A stretch of 64,000 nucleotides of DNA, from the NCBI GenBank assembly GCA_021799275.1, contig JAJZAT010000006.1, forward strand, positions 1-64,000. The letters run 5' to 3'. Shown here piece after piece: positions 59,145 through 64,000 of this stretch (its first letter is position 1; each line of letters starts with the position of its first letter). The stretch comes from Bacillota bacterium. GTDB taxonomy: Bacteria; Bacillota; Sulfobacillia; JAJZYS01; JAJYTV01. The translations under genes were made by a program, and so were the position numbers. The notes beneath the pieces were generated by a model. That model was given only the letters and a program-made list of their open reading frames with translations, was not told where the DNA came from and did no database searches.

Positions 59145-60728
59145 TCAGGCGCGGCGCAGGCGCCGCGCGATGATGCCGAGCAGCCATGCCACCTCTTCCG
59201 CGCCGAGCAGGCGCGCGATGACGAAGTAGGCCACGATACCGACCAGCATCGGCCACAGAAGTTCGATCAGGCCGCGCACGAGCGCCGGGCCGAACATCAG
59301 GAGCGGCGTCACATGCTCGCTCAGATAGACGACCGCGACCATGCCGACGCCGGCAAGAAGGGCCCGCACCGCCGTTCGGGCGGTACGCCGGCCCTGCAGC
59401 GGCCCTGCGCGCCGGCGCAGGGCGCCCAGCAGGAGCCAGGCGTTCAAAAGGCCCGTGAGGGAGTAGGCGAGCGCCAAGCCTCGTTCCCCGCCCGCGCCGT
59501 GCAGGCCTGAGAAGAGATGGACCAGGAGGAAGTTCAGGATGACACCGGCCACGAGCGAGATCATGCCGATCACGACCGGCGTGCGCGTGTCGCTGAGGGC
59601 GTAGAAGGCCCGCGCGAGGATCTCGTAGGCGGCGTAGCCCGTGATGCCGACGCTGTAGTAGATGAGGGCGCTCGACGTGACCAGCGTCGCCGTCCCGTTG
59701 AAGGCGCCATGCTGGAACAGCACCTCCACGATGGGCTCCGCCAGCAGCAGGAGGCCGAACGAGGCCGGGATCGTCACGAAGAGCACGATGCGCAAGGCAT
59801 CCGAGAACGACCGCCTGAAGCCGTGCATGTCGCGTGCGGCAGCTTGCCTGCTCAGGTTCGGCAGCAAGGTGATGCCTACGGAGATGGCGAACATGACGGG
59901 CACGAGCTCCACCCTGGACGCCAGGGTGAGGGCGTTGACGCTGCCCTGCGGCAGGGTGGAGGCGAGGTAGGACTGGTTCACGAGCAGGTTGATCTGCGCG
60001 AGCGACATGCCGAACGCCACCGGCAGCATCAGGCGGAAAATGCGACGGATGCCGGGGTGGTGCAGGTTCAAGGACGGAAGGTAGTGGGGGCGGAGGCGCA
60101 AGACCCCCCAGACCTGGACGAGGAAATTGAGGAAGGCGCCGATCAGGGTCGACCAGGCGAATGCGGCGATGCCGAAAGGACCGGCCAGGATGATGCCTAC
60201 GACGATGATGGCCACGTTGTAGATGAGTGGCCCGACAGCGGTGCCGAGGAAGCTCGAATAGGTATATTCGGTGCCGATCAGGACACCGTTGAGGCCATGA
60301 AAGAAGATGCTCGCGAGGGTGATGCGCGTGAGTTCGGTCGTCAGGGCGAGCTTTTGGGGACCGAAACCCGGCAGGATGAGGTGCAGGTACCACGGCGCGA
60401 GCAGCATGCCAAGGCCGAGTACGATAGCGAGTCCTACCGCCACGATGTTGAACGCGATCGACGTGACGCGCCAGACCTCGTCCTCGCGATCCTCGGAGAG
60501 GTAGCGGGTGAGGACCGGGATGAAGGCGGATGAGACGCCGCCGCCAATCAGGATCAGGTAGATCGTGTCGGGCACGAGGTAGGCCGCGTAGAAGGCGTCG
60601 GTCGCGAGGCCCTGGCCGAACAGGGCGGCGATGGCGGAGTTGCGGAAGAAGCCCAGGATACGCGACAAGACCATCGCCACACCGACGATGGCCGCCGCTC
60701 TGCCGATGCTCTGTGCCTGCCGGCTCAT
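59145..60728 (-). CDS. murJ: Lipid II flippase MurJ
   Basis: A 527-aa, 14-helix MATE-like (MVF) flippase for the peptidoglycan precursor lipid II. Conserved are VLSRILGFFRNSAIAALFG, DAFYAAYLVPDTIYLILIGGGVSSAFIPVL and VNQSYLASTLPQGSVNALTLASR. LALAYSLTGLLNAWLLLGAL is also present. ATG 60728 is chosen by homology; ATG 60758 would leave a 12-nt leader behind the TATAAT box at 60778-60783. The track ORF starts upstream of the promoter. Confidence 0.92.
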   Translation of the reverse strand: MSRQAQSIGRAAAIVGVAMVLSRILGFFRNSAIAALFGQGLATDAFYAAYLVPDTIYLILIGGGVSSAFIPVLTRYLSEDREDEVWRVTSIAFNIVAVGLAIVLGLGMLLAPWYLHLILPGFGPQKLALTTELTRITLASIFFHGLNGVLIGTEYTYSSFLGTAVGPLIYNVAIIVVGIILAGPFGIAAFAWSTLIGAFLNFLVQVWGVLRLRPHYLPSLNLHHPGIRRIFRLMLPVAFGMSLAQINLLVNQSYLASTLPQGSVNALTLASRVELVPVMFAISVGITLLPNLSRQAAARDMHGFRRSFSDALRIVLFVTIPASFGLLLLAEPIVEVLFQHGAFNGTATLVTSSALIYYSVGITGYAAYEILARAFYALSDTRTPVVIGMISLVAGVILNFLLVHLFSGLHGAGGERGLALAYSLTGLLNAWLLLGALRRRAGPLQGRRTARTAVRALLAGVGMVAVVYLSEHVTPLLMFGPALVRGLIELLWPMLVGIVAYFVIARLLGAEEVAWLLGIIARRLRRA

Positions 60729-60777
60729 CGACCCGCCGCGTGCCGCAAAGGCCGCCATACCGCTTGCATCACGCCTC

Positions 60778-60783
60778 ATTATA
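60778..60783 (-). promoter_or_regulatory. murJ -10 box
   Basis: TATAAT on the minus strand, consensus -10, with transcription expected near 60771. The -35 is poor. Confidence 0.5.
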
Positions 60784-60978
60784 CCTTGGCCCGGGGTAGG
60801 CCACACGAGCAGTATCCGCCCGCCTGCGAACGGACCATACGGACGTGCGCAGGCCCTGGGCGCATTGGTCCAGTAGAGGCCCCGAGGTTGTGGCAGACGC
60901 TGGGCTCGGCTAGCATGAATGGAGCAGGCGGTAGGCGAGGAGGGTGGGCCGGGCGCCTTTTGGCGTGTCGGTGCAAGG

Positions 60979-61359
60979 ATGAGTTGGAAGCTCGGCGTGC
61001 TTTGGGGCGTCCTCCTGACCATTATCGAATGGCTCGGCTATCTGGCCGCGCGCGGGGGTCTGCCGCAAGGCAGCGTATGGGTCTCCCTGCTGACGCTTGT
61101 CGTGTTCGGCTATATCGGCTACAGCGCGTTCAAGGTGTCGGGCAGCTGGGTGCAGTCGATCCTGACCGCGATGCTGGCGGGCATCATCACGGGGATCCTG
61201 GGGTCCCTGACGTTCTTCCTCGAACCGAAGCAGAGCGCGCTCAGCAGTATCGTCCTGATTGTCGAGACGGGGTTCGCGACGGCCGTATTCGCCCTGGCGC
61301 TCGGGGCTGTCGGCGTGACGGTGTCGCGACTCGTGCAGCGATTCAGGCATTCAACCTGA
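60979..61359 (+). CDS. Four-helix membrane protein of unknown function
   Basis: A 126-aa protein with four predicted membrane helices (LGVLWGVLLTIIEWLGYL; VWVSLLTLVVFGYIGYSAF; SILTAMLAGIITGILGSLTFF; IVLIVETGFATAVFALALGAVGV). No family recognised. ATG 60979 is preceded only by GCAAGG, and an in-frame ATG 60919 is the alternative, so the start is unsure. It lies 13 bp before glpX and may be co-transcribed. It could be an ion or small-molecule channel subunit; no evidence decides. Confidence 0.65.
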   Translation: MSWKLGVLWGVLLTIIEWLGYLAARGGLPQGSVWVSLLTLVVFGYIGYSAFKVSGSWVQSILTAMLAGIITGILGSLTFFLEPKQSALSSIVLIVETGFATAVFALALGAVGVTVSRLVQRFRHST

Positions 61360-61372
61360 CGGGGGTGGGTCC

Positions 61373-62305
61373 GTGCTGCAGGGGTACTGGGCACAATTCC
61401 TGGACGTGACGGAAGAGGCGGCCATCGCCGCCCTGTCTCTTTGCGGCCGCGGCGACAAGAACGCCGCGGACCAGGCTGCGGTGGACGGCATGCACCGCGC
61501 GTTCGCCAAGGCGACCTTGAGCGCCAGGGTGGCGATCGGCGAGGGCGAGATGGACGAGGCGCCGATGCTCTACATCGGCGAAGAGCTCGGTGCGGGCGGA
61601 CCCTCATGCGACATCGCCGTCGATCCGCTCGAGGGCACGTCGCTCACGGCCGAAGGACGGCCTGGCGCGATGACCGTGCTCGCCGCGGGTCCGCGCGACG
61701 CCTTGCTGCACGCCCCCGACATGTACATGGAGAAGTTTTGCGCGGGTCCGGCAGCGAAGGGTGCGCTAGACCCTCAGGCGCCACTTTCGGAGAACCTTCG
61801 CCGGCTCGCGAAGGCTCTCGGCAAGAAGCCGGGCGAGCTGCGCGCGGCGATCCTCGACCGCCCGCGCCACCAGGAGATCCTGGCCGACTTGCGCTCCGTC
61901 GGGGCGGCGGTCACGCTGCTCCCGGCGGGCGACGTCGGACCCGCCATCGCGACCTGCCTGCCGGACGGCGACGTCGACCTCGTGGTCGGCACGGGCGGGG
62001 CGCCGGAAGGCGTGATCACCGCCGCCGCCGTGCTCTGCCTCGGCGGGGAGTTCTGGTGCAGGCTGAGGCCGGAGAACGACGAGGAGCAGCGGCGTGCCCG
62101 AGAGATGCTCGGCGGGAACGCGGAGAAGCTGCTCATGCTGTCCGACGTGGTGCGGTCGGACGATCTCGTGTTCGCTGCCACCTCCGTCACCGACTCGGTG
62201 GCGGGCCCGGCGCCGGAACGTGCCCTCGGCGGCTGCTATGTCCATTCGCTCGTGGTGGCTGGCGGGACGATCCGCCGCCTGCGCCGCTTCGTCCCCGGGA
62301 ACTGA
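61373..62305 (+). CDS. glpX: Fructose-1,6-bisphosphatase class II
   Basis: A 310-aa lithium-sensitive, metal-dependent phosphatase of gluconeogenesis. Motifs: LCGRGDKNAADQAAVDGM, IGEGEMDEAPMLYIGE, DIAVDPLEGTSLTAEG, and GTGGAPEGVITAAAV. Start GTG 61373 after GGGGGTGGG. The stop TGA is followed, in the same frame, by the open reading frame of the MntP-like protein, which has no ATG, GTG or TTG near its beginning. Confidence 0.95.
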   Translation: MLQGYWAQFLDVTEEAAIAALSLCGRGDKNAADQAAVDGMHRAFAKATLSARVAIGEGEMDEAPMLYIGEELGAGGPSCDIAVDPLEGTSLTAEGRPGAMTVLAAGPRDALLHAPDMYMEKFCAGPAAKGALDPQAPLSENLRRLAKALGKKPGELRAAILDRPRHQEILADLRSVGAAVTLLPAGDVGPAIATCLPDGDVDLVVGTGGAPEGVITAAAVLCLGGEFWCRLRPENDEEQRRAREMLGGNAEKLLMLSDVVRSDDLVFAATSVTDSVAGPAPERALGGCYVHSLVVAGGTIRRLRRFVPGN

Positions 62306-62323
62306 CGACCAGGGGGTCTCGGC

Positions 62324-62869
62324 ATCTACTGGCAAGTATGGCTTCTCGCCCTTTCGCTAGGGCTCGACAATCTTTCGGTGGCGGTCGGCATCGGCGTGCA
62401 GGGCGTGAGTCACCGGCGCGCCCTGCTCGTCGCGTTCGTCTTCGGCCTGTTTCAGACCGTGCTGCCGGCGGTGGGGCTCTACATCGGCCGACTGGTCGGG
62501 CCAAGACTTGGCGACACCGCCGGGTTCCTGGGGTTTGGCCTGCTCTTCGCGGTCGGCGTCGTAACCCTTGTCATGGCATTTCGCCCAGGCAAGAAGGCGA
62601 TGCACCTCGGCAAGGGCATCGGTCTTCTGCTGTCGGCCAGCGGCGTCAGCCTGGATTCGCTCGCGGTCGGGTTCTCGCTGGCCCTCGCGGGTTTTCCCAT
62701 GGTTCTCACCATTGTGGCGCTCGGCGTTTCCGCATTCGTCATGACGTGGATCGGCCTGCAGTTCGGTCGCGGGCTTGGCCAGTGGCTCGAGGAGTGGGCC
62801 GAGCGGTTCGCCGGCGCCGTGCTGGCCCTGACGGGCCTTGTGCTGCTGATTCTGAAGCTTGCCGCCTGA
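62324..62869 (+). CDS. MntP-like membrane protein (probable ATC start)
   Basis: A 181-aa, six-helix protein of the MntP/YtaF fold. The first motif, LLALSLGLDNLSVAVGIGV, and the second, SGVSLDSLAVGFSLAL, are both needed for the fold. The first conventional start, GTG 62378, would cut the first motif off. The region upstream offers ATC 62324, seven bases after AGGGGG, as the best initiator. Family members export manganese or act in sporulation. Same frame as glpX, from which it is divided by TGA at 62303. Confidence 0.75.
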   Translation: MYWQVWLLALSLGLDNLSVAVGIGVQGVSHRRALLVAFVFGLFQTVLPAVGLYIGRLVGPRLGDTAGFLGFGLLFAVGVVTLVMAFRPGKKAMHLGKGIGLLLSASGVSLDSLAVGFSLALAGFPMVLTIVALGVSAFVMTWIGLQFGRGLGQWLEEWAERFAGAVLALTGLVLLILKLAA

Positions 62870-63008
62870 CGCCGGTCGCGAACGCGCTTGACCCGCAAAA
62901 ACCGCCGGTGGTATGGTACATGGGTGGCGCCCTGCAAGGGTGCAGTTTTGTCTGTGTCTCATCCCGGCCGCTTTTGCGTCCGGCCAGGCATCAAAGGTGG
63001 TGAAGGGT

Positions 63009-63209
63009 ATGAAGCCAGGTATTCACCCGAAGTACGAGCAGACGACCATCACCTGCTCCTGCGGCGCGGTCTACCACGTAGGTTCCACGAAGCAGAACGT
63101 GCGTGTCGAGATCTGCTCCGCTTGCCACCCGCTCTTCACCGGCGGACAGCAGCGCATCGTCGACACCGGTGGCCGCGTCGAACGCTTCAAGAGGCGCTAC
63201 GGTCTTTAG
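63009..63209 (+). CDS. rpmE: Ribosomal protein L31 (zinc form)
   Basis: A 66-aa large-subunit protein. [19 protein letters not shown], then [19 protein letters not shown], gives the four-ligand zinc site (CSC...CSAC) of the C+ paralogue. Start ATG 63009 follows AAAGGTGG; the track ORF adds leader. It is followed by a terminator, then a Nudix gene and prfA, a common order in Bacillota. Confidence 0.96.
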   Translation: MKPGIHPKYEQTTITCSCGAVYHVGSTKQNVRVEICSACHPLFTGGQQRIVDTGGRVERFKRRYGL

Positions 63210-63210
63210 A

Positions 63211-63232
63211 GGGAGGCGGGCTACCGCCTCCC
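63211..63232 (+). terminator. rpmE terminator
   Basis: GGGAGGCGG-GCTA-CCGCCTCCC followed by TTCTCTCT, a typical intrinsic terminator one base past the rpmE stop. Confidence 0.85.
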
Positions 63233-63262
63233 TTCTCTCTGTCGGGCGGGAGGTCTGACGCC

Positions 63263-63721
63263 GTGCGAGCAGACTATGTGCGGGAGATGCGCGCCCTCGT
63301 CGGCTCGAGACCGCTGATCCTTGTCGGTGCCGCCGTCATCCTGCAGGCCCGCGATGGATCGATCCTGCTGCAGCGCAGGGCGGACGACGGCCTCTGGGGG
63401 CTGCCGGGCGGCATCATGGAGCCGGGCGAGAGCCTTGAAGAGACCGCGAGGCGAGAACTGCGCGAGGAGGTCGGGCTCGACGCCGGGGACCTTGCGCTCT
63501 GGCGCGTCTTCTCGGGCGAGCACATGTACCATCGCTACCCGAACGGCGACGAGGTGCACTTCGTCAACGCGTTCTTTGTCGGTGACGCGCCCTCGGCTCC
63601 GCCGGTGGCGGACCGGGAGGAGAGCCGTGAGGCGCGCTTCTTCCCGCTCGATGCGCTGCCCGAGAACCTCAGCATGGACCGCGTGGCCATCCAGGAATTC
63701 CGCAAGTACCAGGCCCTTTGA
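63263..63721 (+). CDS. Nudix hydrolase
   Basis: A 152-aa pyrophosphohydrolase. The Nudix box is complete: GGIMEPGESLEETARRELREEVGL. The surrounding strands (ILVGAAVILQARDGSILLQRR) and VHFVNAFFVGD fit the ADP-ribose or nucleotide-cleaning type. Start GTG 63263 follows GGGAGGT by eight bases; the track ORF begins in another gene. Substrate is not predictable. Confidence 0.9.
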   Translation: MRADYVREMRALVGSRPLILVGAAVILQARDGSILLQRRADDGLWGLPGGIMEPGESLEETARRELREEVGLDAGDLALWRVFSGEHMYHRYPNGDEVHFVNAFFVGDAPSAPPVADREESREARFFPLDALPENLSMDRVAIQEFRKYQAL

Positions 63722-63738
63722 GCCGGAGGGAGCCAGCG

Positions 63739-64000
63739 TTGGACGAACGACTCGAGGCCGCGATCCGCACCTATGACGACCTTGCGGTGGAGCTTGCAGA
63801 TCCTGAGCTTTGGCGCGACCCGGCCCGGGCGGCCGATCTGCGCCGCCGCCAGGGCGACGTGGAGGACCTGACCCTCGCCGCGCGCGCGATGGAGGCGACC
63901 GAGCGCCAGATCGCGGAGGCGCGCGCGCTTTTGCAGGAGGCGGACGATCCCGAACTGCGCGAGATGGCCCAGGACGAGGTGGCAAGGCTCGAGGAGCGTC
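63739..64000 (+). CDS. prfA: Peptide chain release factor 1, N-terminal part (cut by window)
   Basis: The frame from TTG 63739 (GGAGGG eight bases upstream) runs off the window after 87 codons, so it is not in the ORF track. It reads as the helical N-terminal domain of a class I release factor: YDDLAVELADPELWRDP, then the coiled-coil ending DDPELREMAQDEVARLEE. That pattern, and the rpmE neighbour, point to RF1 rather than RF2. Recognition of UAA and UAG leaves UGA to RF2, relevant to selenocysteine recoding. The PAT and GGQ domains lie outside the window. Confidence 0.88.
   Translation, partial: MDERLEAAIRTYDDLAVELADPELWRDPARAADLRRRQGDVEDLTLAARAMEATERQIAEARALLQEADDPELREMAQDEVARLEER

Noticed and set aside
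62303-62323. GlpX as a selenoprotein with UGA read-through into the MntP-like protein
   Set aside because: GlpX ends at its usual length, no convincing SECIS-type hairpin follows the UGA, and an AGGGGG ribosome binding site sits correctly before ATC 62324. Kept only as an alternative in the findings.
61441-63003. 520-aa plus-strand ORF spanning glpX and the MntP-like gene
   Set aside because: Arg-rich frame-shifted reading of two conserved genes, not a real fusion.
63739-64000. Release factor 2 (prfB)
   Set aside because: The N-terminal domain pattern (ADPELWRDP, DDPELREMAQDE) and position after rpmE fit RF1; no in-frame UGA frameshift site is present.

Overview
The window is a gene-dense, high-GC chromosomal segment with almost no mobile DNA. 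It looks like an endospore-forming member of the Bacillota from one of the deep high-GC lineages (Symbiobacterium, Thermaerobacter or Sulfobacillus-like). The evidence is spore genes (spmA/spmB, a YtaF-type protein, a SpoIID-type protein), a glmS ribozyme, a CIRCE element before groESL, a ydaO-type c-di-AMP riboswitch, an S-layer-homology protein, strong GGAGG ribosome binding sites, and frequent GTG and TTG starts. A selenocysteine tRNA means the organism should make selenoproteins, although none is evident here. The genus call is inference only.

Layout. 1-1.2 kb: a lower-GC, mostly non-coding stretch with three hairpins, one hypothetical ORF and a VOC-fold enzyme. 1.5-3.5 kb: glmS behind its self-cleaving ribozyme. 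3.6-10.7 kb: tatA, a DedA protein, an AbrB-like regulator, groES-groEL (sigma-A promoter plus CIRCE), moeA, tatC, tRNA-Sec, a DUF502 membrane protein and the Mrp Fe-S carrier. 10.9-17.2 kb: a respiratory block with a Rieske protein, a fused cytochrome b/cytochrome c subunit, CsoR, and a CcmE-X-A-B-C-D cytochrome c maturation operon ending in a DUF881 protein. 17.4-24 kb: six TCA-cycle genes in one run (citrate synthase, isocitrate dehydrogenase, malate dehydrogenase, malic enzyme, sucC, sucD). 24-31.2 kb: accessory metabolism (PLP enzyme, two MFS exporters, DapA-family aldolase, BNR propeller plus ThiS/MoaD-like carrier, flavin reductase). 31.4-35.2 kb: a minus-strand operon panD - enolase-superfamily racemase/OSBS - tetR - peptide-binding protein.

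35.3-42.3 kb: spmA-spmB, galU, a YCF48-type lipoprotein, a large SLH/Ig/TIM-barrel surface protein and a SIMPL protein. 42.4-49.6 kb: minC (apparently CTG start), an orphan VirD4-like ATPase with a Replic_Relax partner, a YtaF-like protein, an NCS1 permease convergent with the niacin regulator NiaR, a polysaccharide deacetylase and an RsfA-like protein. 49.8-56.9 kb: SpoIID-type protein, trehalose-6-phosphate synthase under a c-di-AMP riboswitch with its own promoter and terminator, a GH15 hydrolase, a KamA-type aminomutase and a 61-aa protein. 57.2-64 kb: a MacB-type ABC exporter, murJ, a four-helix membrane protein, glpX, a MntP-like protein lacking any canonical start codon, rpmE, a Nudix hydrolase and the 5' end of prfA.

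How the genes work together. Aerobic or microaerobic respiration is served by the TCA run, the Rieske-cytochrome b/c operon, the Ccm system that attaches its heme, and Tat genes that can export the Rieske protein. Envelope and spore biology is spread through the second half. The most notable signals are the two RNA switches (glmS ribozyme, c-di-AMP riboswitch on trehalose synthesis), the altered quinol-site motif in the fused cytochrome, the orphan VirD4/Replic_Relax pair, the propeller/sulfur-carrier pair, and two probable non-canonical start codons.
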